From Bacillota bacterium (GTDB lineage: Bacteria > Bacillota > Clostridia > Tissierellales > Peptoniphilaceae), in the NCBI GenBank assembly GCA_023443025.1, contig JAEZWM010000112.1:1-17139 (forward strand): a stretch of 17,139 bases of DNA, written 5' to 3'. This document shows positions 1 to 7,910 of the stretch, one piece after another (position 1 is the first letter of the stretch; the number at the start of each line of letters is the position of its first letter). The notes beneath the pieces were generated by a model. That model worked only from the letters and a program-made list of their open reading frames with translations. It searched no databases and had not been told where the DNA came from. The translations under genes and the position numbers were made by a program.

Positions 1-1
1 A

Positions 2-226
2 GCATGTGCATGGAAAGCGTGGAAACTACCAAAGACAAAATTCAAATACCTTAAAGCATTAGGAATTAATGCATGTAAGGCATGGCAATGGTCTTATACT
101 CGTGTAGGGGTTTGGAAAGTTGCAGGATGTCCGATAATGCAGATGTCGTTAACGAACAAAACACTGGAATCTCGAGGTTACTTATCAATGGCAAATTACT
201 ATGATAAGATACATGTTAAACTATAG
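2..226 (+). CDS. ltrA: Group II intron reverse transcriptase/maturase, C-terminal fragment (5' end outside window)
   Basis: The reading frame is open from base 2 to the TAG at 224-226 and gives the last 74 residues of a protein that begins outside the window. The residues (ACAWKAWKLPKTKFKYLKAL at the start, then a GINACKAWQW stretch and a final SMANYYDKIHVKL) match the usual C-terminus of group II intron-encoded proteins: the pattern KTxxxxLxxLGI..AWxW, then VAGCPIMQMSLTN and the terminal 'Y' cluster belong to the maturase/DNA-binding part. In the family this region helps intron RNA folding, splicing and target-site recognition. The stop codon runs directly into intron domain V, which confirms that the frame is intron-encoded. 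The reverse transcriptase domain, with its YADD motif, would lie upstream, so intactness cannot be judged. Confidence 0.87.
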   Translation, partial: ACAWKAWKLPKTKFKYLKALGINACKAWQWSYTRVGVWKVAGCPIMQMSLTNKTLESRGYLSMANYYDKIHVKL

Positions 227-303
227 AGCCGCCGTATACGGAACCGTACGTACGGTGGCCTGGGAGGTCCCCCATAGAATTAATCGATGGGGTCCTACCC
301 GAT
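226..303 (+). ncRNA. Group II intron domains V and VI with 3' splice end
   Basis: Domain V lies at about 226-261: GCCGCCGTA (228-236) pairs with TACGGTGGC (251-259), a two-base CG bulge (249-250) follows, and TACG/CGTA closes a GAAC tetraloop at 241-244. Domain VI lies at 262-300: GGG/CCC and AGG/CCT arms surround an unpaired A at 297, the expected lariat branch point, with a second C-rich/G-rich stem further out (270-275 with 287-292). The intron should end near GAT at 301-303, about seven bases after the branch A, as in this family. Together with the maturase tail just upstream, this marks the 3' end of an inserted retroelement. The exact 3' exon boundary is inferred. Confidence 0.82.
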
Positions 304-335
304 AATTTTATAAAAAAACCAAATGACAAAGGAAT

Positions 336-353
336 GGAAGTGAGGGCACTTCC
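336..353 (+). repeat. Perfect hairpin just downstream of the intron
   Basis: GGAAGTG (336-342) and CACTTCC (347-353) form a 7-bp stem with an AGGG loop. No T-run follows, so it is a poor terminator on the plus strand. It lies about 33 bases into the 3' exon and may belong to the interrupted locus. The rest of 304-543 shows no recognisable gene apart from a short frame that is open up to a stop at 400-402. Confidence 0.5.
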
Positions 354-543
354 TCTACGTTCATACAAAAAACGGGGATCGAAGATTTCTATCAAAAAGT
401 GACTGTATTATCTTAAAATAGAGGGTAGTTGAAATTTTAAAGTATATCTGTCGAATAGATATTACTGTTATCCTTGAAAGTTTTAAAGCTCATAATCTAG
501 TAAATATGAATTACTATATTGTAGTCGTAGTTCAACAATATTA

Positions 544-552
544 TGTTATAAT
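544..552 (+). promoter_or_regulatory. Extended -10 promoter for the D,D-peptidase unit
   Basis: TGT followed by a perfect TATAAT (547-552) makes a TGn-extended -10 element, a class that needs little or no -35. A start near 558 would leave only about 13 bases before the ATG at 572, including GGAGG at 562-566. This rules out the longer frame that opens at 506, since that ATG would lie upstream of the transcription start. Confidence 0.6.
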
Positions 553-571
553 AAGAAAAGTGGAGGAAAAT

Positions 572-1570
572 ATGAGGGATAGACGAAGATTAAGAACCAT
601 TAAAAATAGAAGAAGGGTTAGAAGACAAAGAGCCTTGCTATTGGTAGCAGTAGTATTAATACTAGGAGTGTTAGGAGTGAGTAGACTCTTAAAAAGAAAT
701 AATTTAGAAGATGAACAAGCTATAGATGCTCCTGAAATCAATCAAGAAGCTTTACAAAATCCTCAGCATGATTCTTTTGAGTCGACAATTGTCACTGATA
801 ATGTCAACGGCATATATGATTTAAAATCCGACTCTCCGGTTTATGAAAAAAATACCGATAAGAAAGTTATTCCGGCAAGTTTGGTAAAACTTTTTTTAAT
901 AGATTACTCATTGTCTATAATAGATGCTGAAGAGAGTATTTATGTATCCGACGAAGTATCTTTAGTTAAGCCGGGATCATCACTGGCAAACTTAAATGAA
1001 GGCAATTATAAGCACATTGATTTAATTAGAGCTGCACTAATACCTTCAGGAAACGATGCAGCTTATGCTATCGCAGTAGCTTGCGGCAGGAATCTCGGTG
1101 GTGATGAACTTTCAGCCGAAGATGCTGTCTCTACATTTATTTCGAATCTTAACAACTATTTGATGCAAAATGGATACTATAATACCCATATAGATGAACC
1201 AAGCGGTTTTAGTAATGGTAGCTATACGAGTTATAATGATTTATTAGAAGTGACAAAAAAGCTTGTAAATATTCCTGTAATATCTGAGATTTTTGCTACA
1301 AAAAGCTACACTTATGAATTAGAAGATGGCAGCTCTCTGGTATGGACCAATACAAATGAACTTATGAATCCGGAATCAAGTTTATACAATGAAAACATAA
1401 GTGGAATTAAGACAGGTTCACTAGACGATGTTTATAATCTTATAAGCAGATATACAATAAATGGAAAAGACTATTTGATATTTGTACTTGATGCTGACGA
1501 TTCTGACGAAAGATTTAATGAAACAGGGAAACTTATAGAAGAGTTAGACCAATGGTTAGTAAATAATTAG
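572..1570 (+). CDS. Membrane-anchored D-alanyl-D-alanine carboxypeptidase-like serine peptidase (penicillin-binding protein fold)
   Basis: The 332-residue protein has a basic N-terminus (residues 1-20, rich in R and K) and one hydrophobic segment (about 21-40), so it is predicted to be anchored with the catalytic domain outside. All three penicillin-binding motifs are visible: SxxK as SLVK at 103-106 (nucleophile S103, base K106), SxN as SGN at 159-161, and KTG at 280-282 within GIKTGSL. The family trims the terminal D-alanine of peptidoglycan stem peptides (peptidase S11 type), and it is also a beta-lactam target. The sequence is divergent and lacks an obvious C-terminal amphipathic anchor, so a beta-lactamase-like or other D,D-peptidase role is possible. 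The start at 572 is chosen for GGAGG six bases upstream and the extended -10 promoter just before it. The next gene follows after eight bases. Confidence 0.8.
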   Translation: MRDRRRLRTIKNRRRVRRQRALLLVAVVLILGVLGVSRLLKRNNLEDEQAIDAPEINQEALQNPQHDSFESTIVTDNVNGIYDLKSDSPVYEKNTDKKVIPASLVKLFLIDYSLSIIDAEESIYVSDEVSLVKPGSSLANLNEGNYKHIDLIRAALIPSGNDAAYAIAVACGRNLGGDELSAEDAVSTFISNLNNYLMQNGYYNTHIDEPSGFSNGSYTSYNDLLEVTKKLVNIPVISEIFATKSYTYELEDGSSLVWTNTNELMNPESSLYNENISGIKTGSLDDVYNLISRYTINGKDYLIFVLDADDSDERFNETGKLIEELDQWLVNN

Positions 1571-1578
1571 GAGATCAA

Positions 1579-2394
1579 ATGAAAAAAGAATTCCAAGAAA
1601 TACTTTCTTTAGAGAAAAAATCAAAGCATTCAAAAGCACATTGGGATAAAAGGGCTGAAGAATTCTATAAATATAATAAGGCACCAAAAGATAGTGTGGT
1701 TTTGGATTTTTTAAAATCCGAAATCGATCTTAAGGGTAAAAATGTTCTTGACATTGGATGTGGTGCAGGTAGATTTATGTCTCAAATTATTCGGGAAGGT
1801 GCACATGTGACAGGACTGGATATTTCAGCCGACATGATTCACTATGCTCAAAAAAGCATGGAAGACAACGAGATAAAAAAAGATAATTATAAATTATTAG
1901 TTGCAGATTGGTCTGATATTGACCTAAAAGAAATGAGATGGGTAGAGGAGTTTGATTTAGTATTTGCATCGATGACCCCGGGTGTAAGTGACTGGGAATC
2001 TATTGAAAAGCTAATTTGTGCTTCTAAAAAATATGTGTATATTTCTTCTTTTGCCCACAGATACGAGAGCGTACTTGAAGAGTTAAAATCAAATATAAAA
2101 CAGGGTCGAGATAACAATTGGAATGATAGATTTAGAGCGATGATAAATCTACTAATGCTAAATGGATATTTACCAAAGGTAGAATTCAATAGAAGAGTGT
2201 CCGAACAAGAGTGTGAAGTGGATAATCTGGTCAATAGGTATGCGCATAGATTTATTTCGGATGACACTACAGTGACCAGAGATGATATAAAGAATTTAGT
2301 TGAAAGAGTTTTGAAGGAAAGTAATGGACTGAATTATGTAGATAGAACGGTTGGTATGATATTATTTGATGTTAATAACAAAATCAAAATATAA
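1579..2394 (+). CDS. Class I SAM-dependent methyltransferase, substrate unknown
   Basis: The 271-residue cytoplasmic protein has the SAM-binding motif I as VLDIGCGAG at residues 56-64, followed by the acidic end of strand 2 in VTGLDIS, where the aspartate would bind the ribose hydroxyls, and a motif II-like LLVADWSDID. The N-terminal helix contains HWDKRAEEF, a pattern often seen in small-molecule methyltransferases of the UbiE/Tam type. The C-terminal half (about 130-271) is unlike any subfamily I can name, so the methyl acceptor is unknown. GGAG lies seven bases before the ATG. It sits eight bases after the peptidase gene and 14 bases before the next gene, so the three are probably co-transcribed. 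There is no direct sequence link to cell-wall modification. Confidence 0.78.
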   Translation: MKKEFQEILSLEKKSKHSKAHWDKRAEEFYKYNKAPKDSVVLDFLKSEIDLKGKNVLDIGCGAGRFMSQIIREGAHVTGLDISADMIHYAQKSMEDNEIKKDNYKLLVADWSDIDLKEMRWVEEFDLVFASMTPGVSDWESIEKLICASKKYVYISSFAHRYESVLEELKSNIKQGRDNNWNDRFRAMINLLMLNGYLPKVEFNRRVSEQECEVDNLVNRYAHRFISDDTTVTRDDIKNLVERVLKESNGLNYVDRTVGMILFDVNNKIKI

Positions 2395-2408
2395 TGATGA
2401 GGTGAATT

Positions 2409-3017
2409 ATGTATTTATTAAAATTTGTTCAATGGGATAGGACAGTAAATGTTGGTGTATTCGATACAGAGAAGGACATATATGACTTTTTAAGTGTGAT
2501 GCCATATTTTGAAAAGACCGTAGATACTTATGAAGGGTCGGAATTTACCAATTACACATTAAAAAAAGAAGAACTGCCAATCTATGACGAGATTGAATTT
2601 AATAACCATATCTATATCCTAACAAAGTATATGTTTAATGAAGATGATATTGTTGATGTTGAATGGGAAAGAATACAAAACTTCTCTATTAAAAATGAAA
2701 CTTCAGAACTGGCTATCGGATCAACTAGGGTTGATGCATATGTTGTAGAAAATGCTGAAGTTAAAACTTATATAGAGCAAAGGGAAGAACTTGCAGAAAA
2801 GTTACTGGCAGAGTTTGATAGAAGAGGTATAAAGGCAGAGAGAACTTTTAGGGATTCAGAAGATGGAGAAGCAGTTTGTGCTTACAATGAAGATGGTTCT
2901 TTATATAGTATGATTTATCTTGATCCAAGTGCAATTAATGGTATGAAACTTGGCAAATTGGATGAAATGATAGATGGGGAATACAACTACGATTGGACTA
3001 GTGACGAAGATTATTAA
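2409..3017 (+). CDS. Hypothetical acidic cytoplasmic protein
   Basis: I do not recognise this 202-residue protein. It has no signal peptide or membrane segment. The N-terminal ~90 residues look like a compact alpha/beta unit (YLLKF..VNVGVFDTEKDIYDFL..NNHIYILTKYMF). A helix-rich middle (about 115-145, TYIEQREELAEKLLAEFDRR) is followed by a short beta-rich part with an Asn/Asp turn (CAYNEDGSLYSMIYLDPSA). The C-terminus is strongly acidic (EYNYDWTSDEDY). GAGGTGA precedes the ATG at a normal distance. It is the last gene before the terminator at 3103, in line with a three-gene unit starting at the D,D-peptidase. Coding is supported by the full-length frame, the ribosome site and the tight spacing. 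Confidence 0.7.
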   Translation: MYLLKFVQWDRTVNVGVFDTEKDIYDFLSVMPYFEKTVDTYEGSEFTNYTLKKEELPIYDEIEFNNHIYILTKYMFNEDDIVDVEWERIQNFSIKNETSELAIGSTRVDAYVVENAEVKTYIEQREELAEKLLAEFDRRGIKAERTFRDSEDGEAVCAYNEDGSLYSMIYLDPSAINGMKLGKLDEMIDGEYNYDWTSDEDY

Positions 3018-3102
3018 GATAATTTAACATTTAAAAAAATAATGGAAAATATAATTTCAAATGAATTCGTTTTCAATTTGAAAATATTTTATTTGTAATC
3101 TC

Positions 3103-3130
3103 AAAGACTGTTGAAAAACAGTCTTTTTTT
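3103..3130 (+). terminator. Rho-independent terminator of the peptidase-methyltransferase unit
   Basis: AAAGACTGTT (3103-3112) pairs with AACAGTCTTT (3117-3126) around a GAAA tetraloop, and the T-run continues to 3130. The stem is perfect over 10 bp. It separates the upstream unit from the aconitase promoter. Confidence 0.9.
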
Positions 3131-3156
3131 GTCTTTGTAATTATATTTACACGATA

Positions 3157-3187
3157 TAAAGCATGATATTGACACATTGATGCTTTA
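3157..3187 (+). promoter_or_regulatory. Inverted-repeat operator candidate over the aconitase promoter
   Basis: TAAAGCAT (3157-3164) and ATGCTTTA (3180-3187) are perfect 8-bp inverted arms separated by 15 bp. The -35 hexamer (3169-3174) lies in the centre and the right arm falls between -35 and -10. A dimeric regulator binding here would block RNA polymerase. Which regulator is unknown; in Firmicutes such operons are often controlled by CcpC-like or nitrogen/carbon regulators, but the motif does not identify one. Confidence 0.45.
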
Positions 3188-3197
3188 GTAGTATACT
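3169..3197 (+). promoter_or_regulatory. Near-consensus sigma-A promoter of the acn-icd-citrate synthase operon
   Basis: TTGACA (3169-3174), 17 bases, then TATACT (3192-3197). The predicted start near 3204 gives a 5' leader of about 100 bases before the aconitase ATG. I see no riboswitch-like fold in this leader. Confidence 0.85.
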
Positions 3198-3306
3198 TTG
3201 ATGAAATATTGTGGTAATTCACTGGAATTTAAACGAAAATATAGATTACAAGTGAAATATATTAAGCACGATACAGTTTTTCAATTATAAACAATAGGAG
3301 TTGATT

Positions 3307-5232
3307 ATGATGAAATCACTGACTTACAAAATACTTGATGATCACTTAGTTGAAGGAGTTCTAGAAGCCGGCGAAGAGATAACAATTAAAATCGACCAAA
3401 CTCTAACCCAGGACTCGACGGGAACCATGGTTTATCTACAACTTGAAGCACTGAATCCCGATAGCATTAAAACTGATAAATCAGTTGCATACATAGATCA
3501 TAATATGCTTCAAACAGGTTTTGAAAACGCAGATGACCATGCTTTTATTAAATCAGTTGCTGCTAAAAGAGGAGTTATTTACTCCAAACCCGGAGGTGGT
3601 ATATGCCATCAAGTTCATTTAGAACAATTTACAAAACCCGGAATAACCCTAATAGGATCTGATAGCCATACTCCAACCGGAGGTGGAATGGGAGCTATCG
3701 CTATAGGAGCCGGGGGTCTTGATGTTGCTGTTGCAATGGCAAGAGGTACTTATAATCTTATAGTACCTAAAATAAAAGGTGTTAAACTTATAGGAAAACT
3801 TAATCCGGGAATTAATGCGAAAGATGTCATATTGACAATACTTCAGAAGCTTAGCGTTAAAGGTGGAGTAGGATATATAATAGAATACTTTGGAGATGGA
3901 GTTAAAGAACTCTCCCTTACGGATCGAGCTACTATTACTAATATGGGAGCAGAACTTGGTGCAACTACTTCTATTTTCCCCAGCGACGAAAGAACAAGAG
4001 AATACCTTGTGCAGTTTGGTAGAGAGAATGACTTTATGCCTCTTTCTGCAGATGAAGAAGCAGAGTATGATGAGGTACTTGAAATCAACCTCTCTGAGAT
4101 TAAGGCAATGGCATCCATGCCTCATAGTCCTGACAATGTTAAAACAGTCAGTGAGATTGGTGATATAAAAGTAGATCAAGTTGCTATTGGATCATGTACG
4201 AACTCTTCTTTTTCTGACATGATGAAGGCAGCCAAGATTCTGAAAGGTAAAAAAGTGCATCCCGATGTTGATATGGTAGTTTCACCGGGTTCAGCATCTA
4301 TTTTAAATATGCTATCAGAAAATGGAGCACTTTCAATCTTTATAAATGCAGGTGCGAGGATTCTTGAATGTGGATGTGGTCCATGTATAGGTATGGGGCA
4401 GTCGCCTAAGACTGATGCGATTTCGTTAAGAACTTTTAATAGAAACTTTATGGGAAGAAGTGGAACGATGAGTGCCGGAGTATATCTTGTTAGTCCGGAG
4501 ACTGCTGCAGTTTCTGCAATAACCGGAGTACTAACAGATCCGGCAAATCTAACAGAATCAGATTTAGAATACTCGGAATCAATAGCTCCGATAGTAAACT
4601 ACTTTGTGTATCCCGATGAGAAGAAATTAGACACTGAAGTAGTAATGGGTCCAAACATCAAACCATTCCCACTTGGTGATCCTATGGTTAAGGAAATAGA
4701 AAAGAAAGTAATATTGAAAGCAGGGGACAATATTACCACAGATGATATTTGTCCATCTCATGCTAAACTTCTTCCATTTAGATCCAATGTGCCACACCTA
4801 TCTAAGTTCGCCTTTACAACTATAATCGATGATTTCTATGATAGAGCAGTTAATAACGATGGAAGCATTATAGTCGGTGGACAGAACTATGGTCAAGGTT
4901 CAAGTAGGGAGCATGCCGCTCTGGTTCCACTTCATCTGGGAATCAAAGCAGTAATAGCAAAAAGTTTTGCCAGAATCCATAGATCAAACCTCATTAATTC
5001 AGGTATATTGCCACTAGTTTTTAAAAATGAAGGAGATTATGATGATATTAATGAAGGCGACATACTTATGCTTGAAGACTTATTGGAATCATTAAAAAAT
5101 TATGGTGAAATTAAATGTGTAAATAAAACTAAAAACACCGAATACCAACTTTATTCGAATCTATCAGAGCGTGAAAGAGATGTACTACTTGCTGGTGGAT
5201 ATATAAACTATTTAAAAGGAGGCAGTAATTAA
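3307..5232 (+). CDS. acnA: Aconitate hydratase (short bacterial/Aquifex-type aconitase)
   Basis: The 642-residue enzyme isomerises citrate to isocitrate through a [4Fe-4S] cluster in the cytoplasm. Cluster ligands are visible: C297 in GSCTNSS and C357/C360 in CGCGPCIGMG. The N-terminal aconitase domain shows SDSHTPTGGGMGAIAIGAGG. The C-terminal swivel domain (from about residue 465) shows ITTDDICPSHAKLLP and GQNYGQGSSREHAAL, the substrate-binding SSRE loop. Length fits the ~640-residue class rather than the ~900-residue AcnA/AcnB classes. The homologous isopropylmalate isomerase is split into two proteins and is less likely given the icd and citrate synthase partners. GGAG at 3297-3300 supports ATG 3307 (or ATG 3310); the TTG at 3301 abuts the ribosome site and is rejected as a start. 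First gene of the operon; icd begins one base after its stop. Confidence 0.93.
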   Translation: MMKSLTYKILDDHLVEGVLEAGEEITIKIDQTLTQDSTGTMVYLQLEALNPDSIKTDKSVAYIDHNMLQTGFENADDHAFIKSVAAKRGVIYSKPGGGICHQVHLEQFTKPGITLIGSDSHTPTGGGMGAIAIGAGGLDVAVAMARGTYNLIVPKIKGVKLIGKLNPGINAKDVILTILQKLSVKGGVGYIIEYFGDGVKELSLTDRATITNMGAELGATTSIFPSDERTREYLVQFGRENDFMPLSADEEAEYDEVLEINLSEIKAMASMPHSPDNVKTVSEIGDIKVDQVAIGSCTNSSFSDMMKAAKILKGKKVHPDVDMVVSPGSASILNMLSENGALSIFINAGARILECGCGPCIGMGQSPKTDAISLRTFNRNFMGRSGTMSAGVYLVSPETAAVSAITGVLTDPANLTESDLEYSESIAPIVNYFVYPDEKKLDTEVVMGPNIKPFPLGDPMVKEIEKKVILKAGDNITTDDICPSHAKLLPFRSNVPHLSKFAFTTIIDDFYDRAVNNDGSIIVGGQNYGQGSSREHAALVPLHLGIKAVIAKSFARIHRSNLINSGILPLVFKNEGDYDDINEGDILMLEDLLESLKNYGEIKCVNKTKNTEYQLYSNLSERERDVLLAGGYINYLKGGSN

Positions 5233-5233
5233 G

Positions 5234-6235
5234 ATGAAAACAATAGTAACATTACCGGGAGATGGAATCGGACCGGAAATAATGGATGCAACTGTAAGAA
5301 TGCTCGAGTCGTTAAATCTACCGTTGGAGTTTGTGTCTGCAGATATAGGTCAGACAGCTTTTGAGAAAAATGGTTCACTGCTTCCCGATGAGGTTTTAAA
5401 CTTGCTAGCAGAGCATAAAGTTGCTATTAAAGGACCTGCAACAACGCCTATAGGATATGGGTTTTCGAGTGTAAATGTAGGATTAAGAAAACATTTTGAA
5501 TTATTTGCAAATATAAGGCCGATTAGATCATATGGAAGTGTTCCATGTAAATATCCCGGAGTTGAACTAATAATCTTTAGAGAGAACCTGGAAGACCTTT
5601 ATGCAGGTGTTGAGGAAAAGATTTCAGATGATGAGATGCACAGCATCAAGATAATAACTGTAAAGGGTTCTGAAAGAATCATAAGAGAAGCATTTAAATA
5701 CTGCCATGATAATGATATTGATAAATTAACAGTTGTAACTAAAGCCAATATAATGAAGTTAACAGATGGACTTTTCTTAAAAGTTGCTAGAGAAATTTCT
5801 GAAGAATATCCACATATAAAACTGGAAGAAATTCTAATAGATAATATGTGTATGCAATTGGTACTAGATCCATATAGGTATGGAGTTATAGTTACGCAAA
5901 ACCTCTACGGAGACATATTGTCTGATTTATGTGCAGGACTTATCGGTGGTATAGGTCTGGCTCCCGGAGCAAACATAGGTTCAGATATGGCGATATTTGA
6001 GCCGGTACATGGTTCAGCACCTGATATAGCAGGTAAAAAACTTGCAAATCCGGCTGCATTATTTTTAAGTGCAGCGATGATGCTGGACTACTTAGGCTAC
6101 AACAAAGAAGGCGACAAGATAAGAGATACAATGGATAAATATCTCACAGACTCTTCTAACTATACCGGAGATTTAGGGGGAGAGTTAGGAACGGATGAGT
6201 TTACTGACGGGTTTATAAAAGCACTTAATAGTTAG
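5234..6235 (+). CDS. icd: Isocitrate dehydrogenase, NAD+-type
   Basis: The 333-residue beta-decarboxylating dehydrogenase converts isocitrate to 2-oxoglutarate. The fold signature begins at LPGDGIGPEI (residues 7-16). Substrate residues equivalent to those of E. coli IDH are present: S79, N81 and R85 in SVNVGLRKHFE, R95, R116, Y123 and K170. The metal aspartates are D203, D227 and D231. The S79/N81 pair fits isocitrate rather than isopropylmalate. In the cofactor loop the NADP-type Lys-Tyr pair is replaced by D264-I265 (HGSAPDIAGKK), which in this family points to NAD+. Homoisocitrate or tartrate relatives cannot be wholly excluded, but the aconitase and citrate synthase neighbours favour IDH. 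The AGGAGG ribosome site lies inside the end of the aconitase gene, suggesting translational coupling. Confidence 0.9.
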   Translation: MKTIVTLPGDGIGPEIMDATVRMLESLNLPLEFVSADIGQTAFEKNGSLLPDEVLNLLAEHKVAIKGPATTPIGYGFSSVNVGLRKHFELFANIRPIRSYGSVPCKYPGVELIIFRENLEDLYAGVEEKISDDEMHSIKIITVKGSERIIREAFKYCHDNDIDKLTVVTKANIMKLTDGLFLKVAREISEEYPHIKLEEILIDNMCMQLVLDPYRYGVIVTQNLYGDILSDLCAGLIGGIGLAPGANIGSDMAIFEPVHGSAPDIAGKKLANPAALFLSAAMMLDYLGYNKEGDKIRDTMDKYLTDSSNYTGDLGGELGTDEFTDGFIKALNS

Positions 6236-6242
6236 GTAGGTG

Positions 6243-7610
6243 ATGATACTGGATGCTAATATTAAAAACTCTGAGTTTTTTAAAAAGATAACAAATATTG
6301 TTGAATATGAAAGTTGTATACATCCAAAACTGTTCGACGAATACAATATTAAAAGAGGACTCAGAAATAAAAATGGAACAGGGGTACTAGTTGGATTAAC
6401 TAAGATTGCGTCTGTAATAGGATATGAAAAAGATGGAGATGTAAAGTTACCCTTAGAAGGAAAGCTTTATTACAGAGGCATTACTCTAACTAATCTGGTC
6501 AAGGGGATAGAGTCTGAAGGAAGATGCGGATTTGAAGAAGTGATTTATCTACTAGTATTCGGCAAGCTTCCGGATGCGGATGAATTAAGAGAATTCCAAG
6601 GTATAATAAATAGCTTGAGAGAGTTACCTGATGACTATATAGAAGATGTAATATTAAAACTACCATCAAAAGACATTATGAATAAACTTATGAGGTCAAC
6701 ACTCAGCCTATATAGCTATGACGAAGACCCTGATAATACGGACATACCAAATGTTTTACTCCAATCCTTAAATTTAATAGCTAAGTTTCCACTCATTATG
6801 GCATACTGCTTCCAAGCTAAAAGATATTATACAGACAAGGAAACGCTAATCCTACACCAGCCAAAACCTGACATAGGAATTGCAGAGACCATACTTTCAC
6901 TTGTAAGAGAGGATGGGAAATATACCACTGAAGAAGTGGAACTATTAGACTTATTACTTATAGTACATGCAGAACACGGAGGAGGAAATAACTCGGCATT
7001 TGCTACTCATGTAGTTTCATCATCCGGAACGGATACGTACTCATCGATATCTGCAGCACTTGGATCTTTAAAAGGGCCAAGACACGGAGGAGCGGCACTT
7101 CAAGTATCCGGTATGTTTGAGGATGCAGACAGAGAAATAAAAGATAAGACAAACGATGAAGATATAAGGAGTTATATTAAAAGCATACTAAATAAAGAAG
7201 CTTATGACAAATCAGGACTTATCTACGGCATGGGTCATGCTATCTATACCCTATCCGACCCGAGATCGGTTTTGCTTAGAAAGAAGGCAGAAGAAGTAGC
7301 TAAAGTCAAGGGGGAAGAGTTCGTAAGAGAACTGGACTTTCTAAAAACATTTGAAAAAATAGCAGGCGAAGAACTAAACAAAGCCAAACCCGGAGACTAT
7401 AATAGAACATCAAATGTAGACTTCTACTCAGGCTTCGTCTACAAAATGCTGGGATTCCCCAAGGAATTATACACACCGCTTTTTGCAACAGCCAGAATCG
7501 CCGGCTGGTGTGCCCATAGACTAGAACAGTTGTCGGATAGAAAGATTATAAGACCCGGTTATGTAACGCTGGGGGATGAAAAAGAATATATACCAATGGA
7601 GGAGAGATGA
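6243..7610 (+). CDS. gltA: Citrate synthase (clostridial long type)
   Basis: The 455-residue enzyme condenses oxaloacetate and acetyl-CoA to citrate, feeding the two upstream gene products. The catalytic residues are visible: H281 in SLKGPRHGGA, H332 in GMGHAIYTLSDPR and D393 in NVDFYSGFVYKMLGFP. HAEHGGGNNSAF is the usual oxaloacetate-binding loop, and ARIAGWCAHRLEQ is the standard C-terminal signature. An N-terminal extension of some 40-60 residues makes it longer than CitZ-type enzymes, as in other anaerobic Firmicutes. The start is uncertain: the stop of icd is at 6233-6235, the purine-rich AGGTAGGTGAT spans 6234-6244, and ATG 6243, GTG 6240 or CTG 6249 are all possible; ATG 6243 is taken. 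It is the last gene of the operon; its stop codon lies inside the terminator stem. Confidence 0.93.
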   Translation: MILDANIKNSEFFKKITNIVEYESCIHPKLFDEYNIKRGLRNKNGTGVLVGLTKIASVIGYEKDGDVKLPLEGKLYYRGITLTNLVKGIESEGRCGFEEVIYLLVFGKLPDADELREFQGIINSLRELPDDYIEDVILKLPSKDIMNKLMRSTLSLYSYDEDPDNTDIPNVLLQSLNLIAKFPLIMAYCFQAKRYYTDKETLILHQPKPDIGIAETILSLVREDGKYTTEEVELLDLLLIVHAEHGGGNNSAFATHVVSSSGTDTYSSISAALGSLKGPRHGGAALQVSGMFEDADREIKDKTNDEDIRSYIKSILNKEAYDKSGLIYGMGHAIYTLSDPRSVLLRKKAEEVAKVKGEEFVRELDFLKTFEKIAGEELNKAKPGDYNRTSNVDFYSGFVYKMLGFPKELYTPLFATARIAGWCAHRLEQLSDRKIIRPGYVTLGDEKEYIPMEER

Positions 7611-7628
7611 CAGGAGTCATCTCTTTTT
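7603..7628 (+). terminator. Rho-independent terminator overlapping the citrate synthase stop codon
   Basis: AGAGATGAC (7603-7611) pairs with GTCATCTCT (7616-7624) around an AGGA loop, followed by T's to 7628. The TGA stop (7608-7610) is in the left arm, so a terminating ribosome could interfere with the hairpin. Confidence 0.88.
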
Positions 7629-7910
7629 CGCTTATTGTATATTTTATAATGTAAAAATTCTTAACAGTATATTGATTATACGTAAATAACATTTAGTTAT
7701 AGTCGTAAACACTGTGATATACCCAATATGAAATACCCTAGTTGGTAAAATAATCTTCTATGTAAAGGAAATTGCGGCAAATCGAGATGAAAGATTAATA
7801 TAAATAATTTCTAAAGTTATAGGTCATCATTTAACTATATACTACAATAAACTAAATACCTATCCTAAGTTAATTAGTGAGTAGTAATAAAAAGAAAAAA
7901 AGAGGTGTGA
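7629..7910. other. AT-rich intergenic region without a recognisable gene
   Basis: These 282 bases hold no coding frame of interest, no tRNA and no clear repeat. A weak TTGATT (7672-7677) has only poor -10 partners 18-19 bases on. The sequence just before 7911 is purine-rich and holds the ribosome site of the next gene. Confidence 0.5.

Noticed and set aside
506..571. Upstream extension of the D,D-peptidase gene to ATG 506
   Set aside because: The extension spans the extended -10 TATAAT at 547-552, has no ribosome site and encodes residues unlike the family; GGAGG plus ATG 572 is far better.
3649..4179. Long minus-strand and alternative-frame ORFs within the aconitase gene
   Set aside because: They are shadows of a clearly conserved coding sequence and show no ribosome site or family pattern; the same holds for the other antisense frames in the metabolic and cas genes.
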